DNA of 64,000 nucleotides from Saccharomonospora sp. NB11 (lineage in GTDB: Bacteria; Actinomycetota; Actinomycetes; Mycobacteriales; Pseudonocardiaceae): assembly GCF_015910535.1 (NCBI RefSeq), contig NZ_JACBJG010000001.1, positions 424,422 through 488,421 of the forward strand, read 5' to 3'. The notes below the pieces were generated by a model that was not told where the DNA came from, did no database searches, and was given only the letters and a program-made list of their open reading frames with translations. Shown one piece after another: positions 35,373-44,027 of the stretch. The position numbers and the translations under genes were made by a program. Each line of letters begins with the position of its first letter. Positions within the stretch are counted from its first letter, which is position 1.

Positions 35373-38300
35373 GTGGCAAGACAACCCTGGATGAGACGGA
35401 TAGGCGTCGCCACGGCGGTGAGTGCCGTCGCGGTGATGGGGCTCGGGGTGCCCCAGGCTTCCGGTGAGCAGGAGGTCCCGCCGCAGTCGGAGCCCGGTCA
35501 GGAGCTCGACCGCGAGGACCGGATGTTGTTGGAGCAGGCCGAGAAGGAAGGCCGGTCCACCGTCACCCTGCTCGTCGCCGCCGAGTCCGGCAAGACGGCT
35601 GCCGCCAAGAGCGAGCTGGCCTCGCTGGGCGGCAAGGTGCGCAAGACCGACACCGAGCTCGACTACCTGAAGGTCACCGTCCCGATCGAGGCGGCGGAGC
35701 AGGCGCAGAAGCTTCTTTCGGTGAAGGCGGTCGACGTCGACGGGCTGATCGCCAGGGACGAGCCGGAACCGCTGGGCGCGACCGACCCGATTCCGCAGCC
35801 CGCTCCGGACGCCAAGACGCCCAAGCGCAACCCGTACCTGCCGACGCAGGACACCAAGGCGGCCCAGTTCAGCGAGCTGTTCCCGTTCTGGGACGGTCGG
35901 GGAACCACCATCGCGATCCTCGACACCGGGATCGACCTCGACCACCCGGCGCTGGCCAAGACCAGCACGGGCAAGCGCAAGATCGTCGACTGGTACACGG
36001 CCAACTCCCCAGACTCGGGCGACGGCACGTGGGTCACGATGTCGGACGAGACCTACTCGGGCACGTTCACGGCCGCGGGTCGGGAGTGGACCGCGCCCGA
36101 GGGCGAATTCACCTTCGGTGTGTTCAGCGAGACCGCCCAGGACCTCGGCTCGGGCACCAGCGAGCTGGAAGGCGACGTCAACCGCGACGGCGACCGCGAG
36201 GACAGCTGGGGTGTGCTGCTCGACACCGCCACGAAGGAAGTGCGCGTCGACCTCGACGGTGACGGTGACTTCACGAACGAGAAGCCGATGCGCGACTACA
36301 AGGTCGACTACGACGTCGGCTACTTCGGCGAGGACGACCCGGACACCGACGTCGTCGACCGCATGGCGTTCGTGGTGCAGACCGACCAGGAGGGCTACGT
36401 CAACATCGGCCTGGCGGCGGGCGCGCACGGCTCGCACGTCGCGGGCATCGCGGCGGGCAACGACCTGTTCGGCGGCAAGATGGACGGTGCGGCTCCCGGC
36501 GCGAAGCTGATGTCGGTGAAGGCGTGCCTGTCGACCCCGTCGTGCACGTCGAGCGGGCTCGTCGACGGCGTCATCTACGCGGCCGAGAACGGCGCCGACG
36601 TCGTCAACATCTCGATCGGCGGGCTGCCCGCCCTCAACGACGGCAACAACGCCCGCGCCGAGCTGTACAACCGGATCATCGACACCTACGACGTGCAGCT
36701 CTTCATCTCGGCGGGCAACAGCGGTGCCGGCGCGAACTCGGTCGGCGACCCGTCGGTGGCCACCGACGCGGTGAGTGTCGGCTCCTACATCAGCAAGGCC
36801 ACGTGGCTGGCGAACTACGGTTCCGAGTCGGCGACCAAGGAGAGCCTGCACCCGTTCTCGTCACGCGGCCCGCGTGAGGACGGCGGGTTCAAGCCGAACC
36901 TCGTCGCGCCGGGCTCCGCGATCGCACCCACCCCGCGGTGGCAGCCGGGCGGCCCGGTGCCGGGCACGTACGACCTGCCCCCGGGCTACAGCATGCTGAA
37001 CGGCACCTCGATGGCCGCTCCGCAGGCCACGGGCTCCGCCGCGTTGCTGGTGAGTGCCTACAAGTCGCTGTACGGCAAGCGGCCCGACGCGTCGGTGCTG
37101 CGGTCGGCCATGACCTCCACCGCGCGGTTCGTGGACGACATCCCCGCCTACGCGCAGGGTGCCGGTCTCATCGACACGATCCGCGCGCTCGACGTGCTGC
37201 GGAGCAAGGAGCACGCGACCGTCACGACCTCCGTCGAGGTCAACACGGTGCTGTCGCACCAACTGTCCACTCCGAACACCGGCGTCGGCATCCACGACCG
37301 CGAGGGCGTGCGGGTCGGGGAGAGCTACACCCGCACCTACACGCTGACGCGCACCAGTGGTTCGAAGCAGCCGGTCAACTACCGCGTCAGTTGGGTCGGC
37401 AATGACGGCACGTTCTCGTCCAAGAAGAACGTGAGCCTGCCGCTGAACAAGCCGGTGACGTTCGACGTGAAGGTCGACCCGAAGAAGGCGGGCGTGCACT
37501 CGGCGCTGCTGCGTCTCGACGACCGTCGCACCGTCGGCTACGACGTCCAGACCATGAACGTCGTGTTCGCCGCCCTGGACTTCGCCGAGGAGAACGGCTT
37601 CACCGCCGAGGCGTCGGGCACCGTCGGGCGCAACCAGGTCACCAGCACGTTCGTGCGCGTGCCCGAGGGCACCGCGTCGCTGAAGATCGACATGCGCGCG
37701 GGTGGCGACTCCGGCGCCGGTCAGGTCCGCTTCCTCCGCTACGACCCCACCGGCATCCCCGTCGACTCGACGGCGTCGACGAACTGCTTCAACCCCGACG
37801 CGGGCGGCGGTTGCGCGGGTGGCACGGCCACCAGCCGGACCGTCACCGACCCCATGCCGGGCGTGTGGGAGATCGTCGTCGAGGCACGCCGGACGTCCGA
37901 TGCGGCGACCTCGGACTGGTCGCTGTCGATGGAGGTGCAGGGCGCCGCGGTGGAGCCGAACCCGGACGTGCTGCCGGAGGCCGCGCTGAACGAGCCCGTG
38001 TCGCGCGAGTACACGGTCACCAACACGCTGGGCGGCTTCACCGGCGCGCTGACGGGCGTCCCGCTCGACAGTGCCCGCAAGGAGCGCCCGAGCATCGGTG
38101 ACGGCGAGGTGAAGTCCTACGACGTCGTCGTGCCCGAGGGCGCGACGTCGCTGACCGCCACCATCGGCAACACCTCCGACGGCGGCGCGGACCTCGACCT
38201 GTTCGTCTACGACTGCACGTCGGGTTCGTGCGAGCTGGCGGACTACTCCGCCAACGGCGACTCGGCGGAGTCGGTGACGGTGGCCGACCCGAAGGCCGGC

Positions 38301-38576
38301 ACCTGGCGCATCGAGATCGACGCGTACTCCGTCCCGTCCGGGACGACCGAGTACGACTACCTCGACGCCTACGCGCTCGACGGCCTCGGCGACGTCGAGG
38401 TCACCGACGAGCAGGCGGAGCGCCCCACCGGCAGCACGTGGACCGTGCCCGCCACGGTGACGGCGAAGGCCGACCCGGGCGAGGGCCGCGTCCTGCGCGG
38501 TGTCCTCGCCGTGCGCACCGCCGACGACCTGCGCGTCGGCAGCGCGGAAGTGGTCGTCGAGTCGGTCACCGGCTGA
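35373..38576 (+). CDS. Secreted S8 subtilisin-like serine protease
   Basis: 1067 aa. Signal peptide (RRIGVATAVSAVAVMGLG, residues 7-30), an I9-like propeptide (VTLLVAAESGKTAAAKSELA to LKVTVPIEA), then the peptidase domain with the triad Asp (IAILDTGIDLDHPAL), His (GAHGSHVAGIAAG) and Ser (MLNGTSMAAPQATGSAALLV), plus the oxyanion Asn in ISAGNSGAG. A long insertion with acidic calcium-type text (DVNRDGDRED, DLDGDGDF) lies between Asp and His. The C-terminal 400 residues carry beta domains, one of PPC type (DLDLFVYDCTSGSCELADYS). GTG 35373 is preceded by GGAGGT at six bases. Extracellular proteolysis; substrate unknown. Confidence 0.95.
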   Translation: MARQPWMRRIGVATAVSAVAVMGLGVPQASGEQEVPPQSEPGQELDREDRMLLEQAEKEGRSTVTLLVAAESGKTAAAKSELASLGGKVRKTDTELDYLKVTVPIEAAEQAQKLLSVKAVDVDGLIARDEPEPLGATDPIPQPAPDAKTPKRNPYLPTQDTKAAQFSELFPFWDGRGTTIAILDTGIDLDHPALAKTSTGKRKIVDWYTANSPDSGDGTWVTMSDETYSGTFTAAGREWTAPEGEFTFGVFSETAQDLGSGTSELEGDVNRDGDREDSWGVLLDTATKEVRVDLDGDGDFTNEKPMRDYKVDYDVGYFGEDDPDTDVVDRMAFVVQTDQEGYVNIGLAAGAHGSHVAGIAAGNDLFGGKMDGAAPGAKLMSVKACLSTPSCTSSGLVDGVIYAAENGADVVNISIGGLPALNDGNNARAELYNRIIDTYDVQLFISAGNSGAGANSVGDPSVATDAVSVGSYISKATWLANYGSESATKESLHPFSSRGPREDGGFKPNLVAPGSAIAPTPRWQPGGPVPGTYDLPPGYSMLNGTSMAAPQATGSAALLVSAYKSLYGKRPDASVLRSAMTSTARFVDDIPAYAQGAGLIDTIRALDVLRSKEHATVTTSVEVNTVLSHQLSTPNTGVGIHDREGVRVGESYTRTYTLTRTSGSKQPVNYRVSWVGNDGTFSSKKNVSLPLNKPVTFDVKVDPKKAGVHSALLRLDDRRTVGYDVQTMNVVFAALDFAEENGFTAEASGTVGRNQVTSTFVRVPEGTASLKIDMRAGGDSGAGQVRFLRYDPTGIPVDSTASTNCFNPDAGGGCAGGTATSRTVTDPMPGVWEIVVEARRTSDAATSDWSLSMEVQGAAVEPNPDVLPEAALNEPVSREYTVTNTLGGFTGALTGVPLDSARKERPSIGDGEVKSYDVVVPEGATSLTATIGNTSDGGADLDLFVYDCTSGSCELADYSANGDSAESVTVADPKAGTWRIEIDAYSVPSGTTEYDYLDAYALDGLGDVEVTDEQAERPTGSTWTVPATVTAKADPGEGRVLRGVLAVRTADDLRVGSAEVVVESVTG

Positions 38577-38594
38577 CCTCTCGACTCCCCTGCT

Positions 38595-38632
38595 GATCAG
38601 CCGGGTACGGCCCCCGCCGTGCCCGGCTGATC
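38595..38632 (+). terminator. Terminator after the subtilase gene
   Basis: GATCAGCCGGG (38595-38605) / CCCGGCTGATC (38622-38632), perfect 11-bp stem, loop of 16 bases with further internal pairing. Confidence 0.8.
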
Positions 38633-38689
38633 GCGTTCTCGGCGCCGTCGCCCGGCATTCTCCCGACGTCCGCCGGGTACTCGGCGGCC

Positions 38690-40120
38690 ATGACGTCTCG
38701 ACTCGACCCGTACCGGGCGAAGCGGAGGAAGGGCCGGACCCCCGAGCCACTGCCCGCCGACGAGCCCGAACCCGGTCCGGGCGAGCGGTTCGTCATCCAC
38801 GAACACCACGCCCGCAGGCTGCACTGGGACGTCCGGTTGGAACGCGACGGCGTGCTCGTGTCGTTCGCCGTGCCCAAGGGGCTGCCCGCCGAACCGGGCA
38901 CCGTGCGGCTGGCCGTCCACACCGAGGACCACCCGCTCGACTACGCCACCTTCTCCGGCGAGATCCCGAAGGGCGAGTACGGCGCGGGGCGCATGACGAT
39001 CTGGGACTCCGGTAGCTACGAGACGGTCAAGTGGAGCGACCGTGAGGTGTCGGTGGTCCTGCACGGCGAGCGGGTGCACGGGCGCTACGTGTTCTTCCGG
39101 TCGCGGGGCGAGGACGACGACGGGTGGAACGTCATTCGCTCCGACCCGCCCGACGATCCCGAACGGACCGCGCTGCCGCGCTCGCTGAAGCCCATGCTCG
39201 CGGTCGCGGGCACACTGCCCGAGGACGACGCGGCGTTCGGCTACGAGTTCAAGTGGGACGGGGTCCGTGCGCTGGCCCGCGTCGAGGGCGGCCGGGCGAC
39301 GCTGTTCTCCCGGCGCGGCGACGACATCAGCGGCACCTACCCGGAACTGCGCGCGCTGGGTGAGCAGCTCGGCACCACCGAGGTGTGGCTGGACGGCGAG
39401 ATCGTCGCCGTCCGGGACGGGCGGCCGAGCTTCTCCGCCCTGCAGAGCCGGATGCAGGCGGGTGAGCAGCGCGCCCGGCGACTCGCCCGGCAGGTGCCGG
39501 TCACCTACCTCGTGTTCGACCTGCTCCACCTCGACGGGCACTCCTGTCTCGACCTGCCGTACCGACAGCGGCGTGACCTGCTGGATCGGCTGGAGCTGGG
39601 CGGCGAGCACTGGCAGGTCCCGCCCTGGTTCCGCGGCGGGGGCAGCGCCGTCGTCACCGCGGCCGCCGAGCAGGAGCTGGAGGGTGTCGTCGCCAAGCGG
39701 CTCGACTCGCCGTACCGGGCGGGCGAGCGCAGCAGCGCCTGGCTCAAGATCACGGACCTGCTGACGATCGAGGTCGTCATCGGCGGTTGGCGGCCCGGCG
39801 AGGGGCGACGCGCCGACACCTTCGGCTCGCTCATGCTCGGAGTGCCCCACGCGGACGGCCTGCACTACGTCGGCCAGGTCGGTACCGGTTTCGACGACGA
39901 CTCCCTCCGCGCCCTGACGTCGCGGCTGCACCGCCTCGAACGGCGCACCTCACCCTTCACCACCCCGCTGCCGCGCGACCGCGCCACGGGGGCCCGCTGG
40001 GTGAGCCCGAAGCTCGTGGGCGAGGTGGCCTTCAAGGCATGGACCGACGACGGCAGGCTGCGCGCCCCCGCCTGGCGTGGCCTGCGCCCCGACCGAGTCC
40101 CGGAGGAGCTGATCCGATGA
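38690..40120 (+). CDS. ligD: LigD-type phosphoesterase-DNA ligase (PE-LIG)
   Basis: 476 aa. N-terminal 3'-phosphoesterase domain (FVIHEHHARRLHWDVRLE, SFAVPKGLP, YATFSGEIPKGEYGAG) fused to an ATP-dependent DNA ligase: nucleotidylated Lys in GYEFKWDGVRALARV, then EVWLDGEIVAVRDG, LEGVVAKRLDSPYRAGERS and WLKI near the nucleotidyltransferase end, followed by an OB domain. The polymerase domain, fused to these in mycobacterial LigD, is the next gene. Part of non-homologous end joining; Ku is not in the window. The stop overlaps the next ATG. Confidence 0.93.
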   Translation: MTSRLDPYRAKRRKGRTPEPLPADEPEPGPGERFVIHEHHARRLHWDVRLERDGVLVSFAVPKGLPAEPGTVRLAVHTEDHPLDYATFSGEIPKGEYGAGRMTIWDSGSYETVKWSDREVSVVLHGERVHGRYVFFRSRGEDDDGWNVIRSDPPDDPERTALPRSLKPMLAVAGTLPEDDAAFGYEFKWDGVRALARVEGGRATLFSRRGDDISGTYPELRALGEQLGTTEVWLDGEIVAVRDGRPSFSALQSRMQAGEQRARRLARQVPVTYLVFDLLHLDGHSCLDLPYRQRRDLLDRLELGGEHWQVPPWFRGGGSAVVTAAAEQELEGVVAKRLDSPYRAGERSSAWLKITDLLTIEVVIGGWRPGEGRRADTFGSLMLGVPHADGLHYVGQVGTGFDDDSLRALTSRLHRLERRTSPFTTPLPRDRATGARWVSPKLVGEVAFKAWTDDGRLRAPAWRGLRPDRVPEELIR

Positions 40121-41028
40121 CCGACACCCCCACGCTCGTCGACGTCGGAGGCCGCCGCCTTCGAATGTCCAACTTGGACAAGGTGTTCTACCCCGAGTCC
40201 GGATTCACCAAAGGGCAGGTCATCGACTACTACGTCCGCGTCGCCCCGGTGCTGCTCCCGCACGTCAGGGACCGGCCGTTGACGTTGAAGCGCTACCCCA
40301 ACGGCGTGGAGGCCAAGTCGTTCTTCGAGAAGAACGTCTCCGGCCACGCTCCCGACTGGGTCCGCACGGTCCGCATCGAGACCCCGGGCAGCTCGAAGGG
40401 CGCGGAGAGCGCCGACTTCGCGCTCGTGCAGGATCTGCCCACGCTGGTGTGGGCGGCTCATCTGGCCAGCATCGAACTGCACGTTCCACAGTGGAAGGTC
40501 GGCCCCCGAGGGGGCGAGCGCACGCCCGACCTGCTCGTCTTCGACCTCGACCCCGGCGAGCCCGCCACGATCGTCGAGTGCTGCGAGGTGGCGTCGTGGC
40601 TGCGCGACGAACTCACCGAGGACGGGCTGACCGCCTATCCGAAGACGAGCGGGTCGAAGGGGCTGCAGCTCTACGCACCCGTCCGCACCCGCTCGGCGGG
40701 ACGGACCAGCGAGTACGCCAAGGAACTCGCCGAGCGACTGGAGAGCGCACACCCCGACCTCGTGGTGTCGCGCATGGCGAAGAACCTGCGCGGCGGCAAG
40801 GTGCTCATCGACTGGAGCCAGAACAACCCGAAGAAGACGACGATCGCCCCGTACTCGCTGCGCGCGAGGCCGGCCCCCACCGTCTCCACACCGGTGAAGT
40901 GGGACGAGGTCCGATCCTGCCGCAGACCGGACGACCTGCGCTTCGAGGCCGGCGAGGTCCTCGACCGCGTCGACGACCTCGGCGACCTCTTCGAACCCCT
41001 CCTGGCCGACGACCGCCCCTCGCTGTGA
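40117..41028 (+). CDS. LigD-type primase-polymerase (POL domain)
   Basis: 303 aa archaeo-eukaryotic primase-like polymerase of the NHEJ system. Motifs: LSNLDKVFYPESGFTKGQVI-like N-terminus, PLTLKRYPNGVEAKSFFEKN, catalytic acidic pair LVFDLDPGEPA, KTSGSKGLQLYAPV (H/K-x-S-x-G-K-G-x-H-like block) and VLIDWSQNNPKKTTIAPYS. Translationally coupled to the PE-ligase gene (ATGA). It extends ends at breaks for joining by the ligase. Confidence 0.94.
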   Translation: MTDTPTLVDVGGRRLRMSNLDKVFYPESGFTKGQVIDYYVRVAPVLLPHVRDRPLTLKRYPNGVEAKSFFEKNVSGHAPDWVRTVRIETPGSSKGAESADFALVQDLPTLVWAAHLASIELHVPQWKVGPRGGERTPDLLVFDLDPGEPATIVECCEVASWLRDELTEDGLTAYPKTSGSKGLQLYAPVRTRSAGRTSEYAKELAERLESAHPDLVVSRMAKNLRGGKVLIDWSQNNPKKTTIAPYSLRARPAPTVSTPVKWDEVRSCRRPDDLRFEAGEVLDRVDDLGDLFEPLLADDRPSL

Positions 41029-41054
41029 TCCCGAACCGACCCCGAACTGACCCC

Positions 41055-41138
41055 ACGCGTGTCCTCGCCCCACGCACGCATGTCGGCGTCCTGCGCACCC
41101 GTTTCCGCACCCTGCGTACGCATGTCGGCGCCCTGCGA
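41055..41138. repeat. Four imperfect 21-base tandem repeats between convergent genes
   Basis: Units start at 41055, 41076, 41097 and 41118; the best pair reads ACGCATGTCGGCGTCCTGCG and ACGCATGTCGGCGCCCTGCG. The region separates the polymerase gene from the convergent dienelactone hydrolase gene. The 21-base period would code a heptad if translated, but no gene starts here. Confidence 0.65.
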
Positions 41139-41173
41139 CGCGGGCATGCGTGCGAAAGGTGCGGACACGCCGG

Positions 41174-41896
41174 TCAGGTCAGGGTGTCCTGCAGGAACGA
41201 CAGGGTGCGGCCCCAGGCGAGGTCCGCCGCGTCGGGGTCGTGGAACGACGGCGCGTCGAAGTTCGAGAACGCGTGCCCGGCGGCGTAGTGGTGCACGGCG
41301 ATGTCGGGCCGGTTCGCCACGGCGGCCTCCACCGCCGCGATCTGGGCCCGCGAGATGTACGGGTCGTCGTCGCCGTAGTGGAACAGCATGGGGCAGGCGA
41401 TGTCGCCCGCGAGTTCCAATCGGTCGTGCACGCCGGAGCCGTAGTACGACACCGCCGCGTCCGGCCCCGCCCCGTCCACGCGTGCCGACGTGGCGAACAG
41501 ATACGCGAGCGTGCCGCCGAGACAGAAACCGACGGCCCCCACGCGCGACGAGCACTCCGGCGTGGCACGCACGTGGGCCAACGTCGCGGTCATGTCCACC
41601 ACCGCGAGGTCGAAATCCAGCCGCGACGCGAGTTCCATACCTTCCGCGAGCCCGGACTCGTCGCGTTCGAAGCCCGGCTGCAACCGCCAGAACATGTCCG
41701 GCACCACGGTGTGGAACCCGTTGTCGGCCAACCGGAGCGCGAGTTCCCGCATGTTGTCGTTGACGCCGAAGACTTCCTGGAACAGCACCACGGCGGGTGC
41801 CGGTGACTGGTCCGGAACAGCGACGAAAGCACGGAAGGTCTGGTCCTCGGCAGCAGGCGTGTCGACGGTGATGTTCTCGTAACGGCTCGTGACCAT
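41174..41896 (-). CDS. Dienelactone hydrolase family protein
   Basis: 240 aa alpha/beta-hydrolase. VVLFQEVFGVNDNMRELALRL is the DLH oxyanion block with the Glu that interacts with the Cys nucleophile; GAVGFCLGGTLAYLFA is the nucleophile elbow (Cys); LFHYGDDDPYISR has the Asp and YAAGHAFSN the His. Cytoplasmic. ATG at 41896 follows AAAGGAT; the open frame beyond is non-coding. Acts on lactones or esters in aromatic or other catabolism; the substrate is not determined. Confidence 0.92.
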   Translation of the reverse strand: MVTSRYENITVDTPAAEDQTFRAFVAVPDQSPAPAVVLFQEVFGVNDNMRELALRLADNGFHTVVPDMFWRLQPGFERDESGLAEGMELASRLDFDLAVVDMTATLAHVRATPECSSRVGAVGFCLGGTLAYLFATSARVDGAGPDAAVSYYGSGVHDRLELAGDIACPMLFHYGDDDPYISRAQIAAVEAAVANRPDIAVHHYAAGHAFSNFDAPSFHDPDAADLAWGRTLSFLQDTLT

Positions 41897-41986
41897 CGTC
41901 CGATCCTTTCGGGTCGGCGGGTGTGTGCCAACACCAACGCGCGCCGTGTCACGTTTGCCGAGGCTGCCATCGGCGTACCCGAGGAC

Positions 41987-41992
41987 TATGCT
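41987..41992 (+). promoter_or_regulatory. -10 box for a leaderless transcript of the PP2C-kinase gene
   Basis: TATGCT (TANNNT) ends 7 bases before the ATG at 42000, the geometry of actinobacterial leaderless mRNAs. There is no ribosome binding site before that ATG. Confidence 0.5.
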
Positions 41993-41999
41993 CGCCTCT

Positions 42000-43613
42000 A
42001 TGCCACGGGCGGTCGACAAGAACAGAGCCGAAGACCGCCTGCGTCGTATCGAGACGGTCACCGACTCCGACCTCGCACATCTGCAGGTGGAGGACGTGCT
42101 TCAGGTTCTTCTCGACCGTGTTCGGGAAAACCTCGACGCCGACACGGCCACCATTCTTCTCCTCGACGACGCCGGACAGCACCTCGTCGCCACCGCGTCC
42201 TCCGGAATCGAGGAGGAAGTGCGCCAGGGCGTGCGCGTGCGGGTCGGTGAGGGTTTCGCGGGCCGGATCGCGGCCGAACTCCGTCCGCACCTCATCAACG
42301 ACGTCAGCGCGGACACGGTGGTCAACCCGCTGCTGTGGCGCAAGGGCATTCGCACGCTGGCCGGTGTTCCGTTGCTCGCCGAGGGGCATCTGCTCGGCAT
42401 CCTCCACGTCGGCACGTTGCGTGACCGCGAGTTCGACGAGTCCGACGTCCAGTGGCTGCGCGTCGCCGCCGACCGCATCGCGATCCACCTCAGCAGTCAG
42501 CTCACCGCCACGGAACGCAACGCCGCGACGACGTTGCAGCGTTCGTTGTTGCCGAGTGAGCTGCCCCGGATTCCGGGCCTCGACTTCGGATCGCGTTACG
42601 TGCCCGGTGAGCGCCTGGAGATCAGCGGTGACTGGTACGACGTGTTCACGCTGCCGTCGGGACAGCTGTGCATGGCCATCGGCGACGTGGTGGGCCGGGG
42701 CCTGCCCGCCGCGATGGTGATGGGTCGACTGCGTACCGCGGTGCGTGCGCACGCGCTCGACAGCGACGACCCCGCCGAGGTGCTGACGAAGGTCGACCGG
42801 CACGTCCGCCATTTCGAGCCCGAGACGATGGCCACCATCGCCTTCGCGATGTGGGAGCCCTCCCTGGACGCGGTGCACCTGTCGCTCGCCGGGCATCTCC
42901 CGCCGGTCGTCGCGGCGGACGGCGAGCCGAGTCGCCTCGTCGACGAGGCGTCGATCGACGCTCCGATCGGCGTGAGTTCCGCCCCGCAGCGCCGCCACAC
43001 CGTCCGGGTCCCCATTCCGTTGGGGGCGAGTCTGCTCTTCTACACCGACGGACTCGTGGAGCGTCGGGGCCGTTCGCTTGACGACGGGCTGCAGGAGCTG
43101 TGCGAGGCCGTTCGTACCGGCCCCGCGGATCTGCTGTGTGCCGAGGTGATGAGCAAGCTCGTCGGCTCGGAGGTCCCGGCCGACGACATCGCCGCGCTCG
43201 CCGTGCGGAGGCAGTTGCCCACCGCACCGAACAAACTGGACCTCGAAATCGACGCCGTGCCGGAGGCCCTCGCCGACGTCCGCTCCGAACTCCGCCGATG
43301 GCTGCCCAACGTCGGCGCCTCCGAGGACGACGTGGCCGATCTGCTCATCGCCGTCGGCGAGGCCGTGGCCAACTCGATCGAGCACGCCTACGGCCCGCAG
43401 GGCGGTAAGGTGGAGATCCAACTCGAGGCGCACGACCAGGAGGTCCAGATCGGGATTTGCGACACGGGCACCTGGCGCGCCGCCCGAGGCCAACACCGTG
43501 GCAGGGGCACGCAGCTCATGCGCCAGCTCTGTGACGACGTCTCGATCGCTCACGACCCGTCGGGCACGTGCGTGATCCTGCGCAAACGACTTTCCGAAGG
43601 CGAGACTGGATGA
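42000..43613 (+). CDS. GAF-PP2C (SpoIIE/RsbU-type) phosphatase fused to a HATPase anti-sigma kinase domain
   Basis: 537 aa in three parts. Residues about 20-170: GAF sensor (VLQVLLDRVRENLDADTATI, AGVPLLAEGHLLGILHVGTL). About 190-385: PP2C/SpoIIE phosphatase with LEISGDWYDVFTLPSG, MAIGDVVGRGLPAAMVMG, LAGHLPPVVAADG, LLFYTDGLVERRG and DDIAALAV. About 400-535: GHKL ATPase of the RsbW type (VGEAVANSIEHAYGPQGG N-box, ICDTGTWR, GRGTQLMRQLCDDV). It can thus both dephosphorylate and phosphorylate a STAS protein, and the next gene encodes one. Controls an alternative sigma factor in response to a GAF-sensed signal. Confidence 0.92.
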   Translation: MPRAVDKNRAEDRLRRIETVTDSDLAHLQVEDVLQVLLDRVRENLDADTATILLLDDAGQHLVATASSGIEEEVRQGVRVRVGEGFAGRIAAELRPHLINDVSADTVVNPLLWRKGIRTLAGVPLLAEGHLLGILHVGTLRDREFDESDVQWLRVAADRIAIHLSSQLTATERNAATTLQRSLLPSELPRIPGLDFGSRYVPGERLEISGDWYDVFTLPSGQLCMAIGDVVGRGLPAAMVMGRLRTAVRAHALDSDDPAEVLTKVDRHVRHFEPETMATIAFAMWEPSLDAVHLSLAGHLPPVVAADGEPSRLVDEASIDAPIGVSSAPQRRHTVRVPIPLGASLLFYTDGLVERRGRSLDDGLQELCEAVRTGPADLLCAEVMSKLVGSEVPADDIAALAVRRQLPTAPNKLDLEIDAVPEALADVRSELRRWLPNVGASEDDVADLLIAVGEAVANSIEHAYGPQGGKVEIQLEAHDQEVQIGICDTGTWRAARGQHRGRGTQLMRQLCDDVSIAHDPSGTCVILRKRLSEGETG

Positions 43614-43927
43614 CCGAGGCGAACGTCGAGGTCCGCACGCACGCCGACACGGTCGAGATCCTGCTCACGGGCGAGATCGACCTGTCCAACAGCGACCTGG
43701 TTCGCGAGAAGATCTTCGCCTCCATCGACAACCGCCTGGTCGCCGTGAAGATCGACCTCGGCGGGCTCGCCTACATCGACAGCGCGGGACTGCGCATCCT
43801 CTTCGCGCTCGCCGAGCGGCTACGGCTGCTCCAGACCGAGTGCCGAATCGCCGCGCCCGTGGGCACACCCGCCCGGAGAGTGCTGGAGCTGTCGGGCATG
43901 TCGGCCGTCGCCCGGCTCGAACCCTGA
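43610..43927 (+). CDS. STAS-domain anti-sigma factor antagonist
   Basis: 105 aa SpoIIAA/RsbV-like protein. EILLTGEIDLSNSDLVREKI and the phosphorylation loop LAYIDSAGLRILFALAERL (Ser in DSAGL) are typical. Its ATG overlaps the stop of the phosphatase/kinase gene (ATGA), so the two partners are made together. Unphosphorylated it would bind the RsbW-like domain and release a sigma factor; the sigma factor gene is not in the window. Confidence 0.94.
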   Translation: MTEANVEVRTHADTVEILLTGEIDLSNSDLVREKIFASIDNRLVAVKIDLGGLAYIDSAGLRILFALAERLRLLQTECRIAAPVGTPARRVLELSGMSAVARLEP

Positions 43928-44027
43928 GCGCGACACCCTGCCTCGCGCCGGCTCGCACACCGGCCGCCCGACAGACCGCCGACGACGCGGCTCGACGGAC
44001 AGCCGGGGTCACGACGACTCAGGCCGC

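Noticed and set aside
35370..36851. 493-codon open frame antisense to the subtilase
   Set aside because: Mirror of the protease reading frame; Val/Arg/Asp-rich, no motif.
41055..41138. CRISPR array or coding heptad repeat
   Set aside because: Units are directly adjacent, with no spacers, and no start codon or ribosome binding site opens a gene through them.
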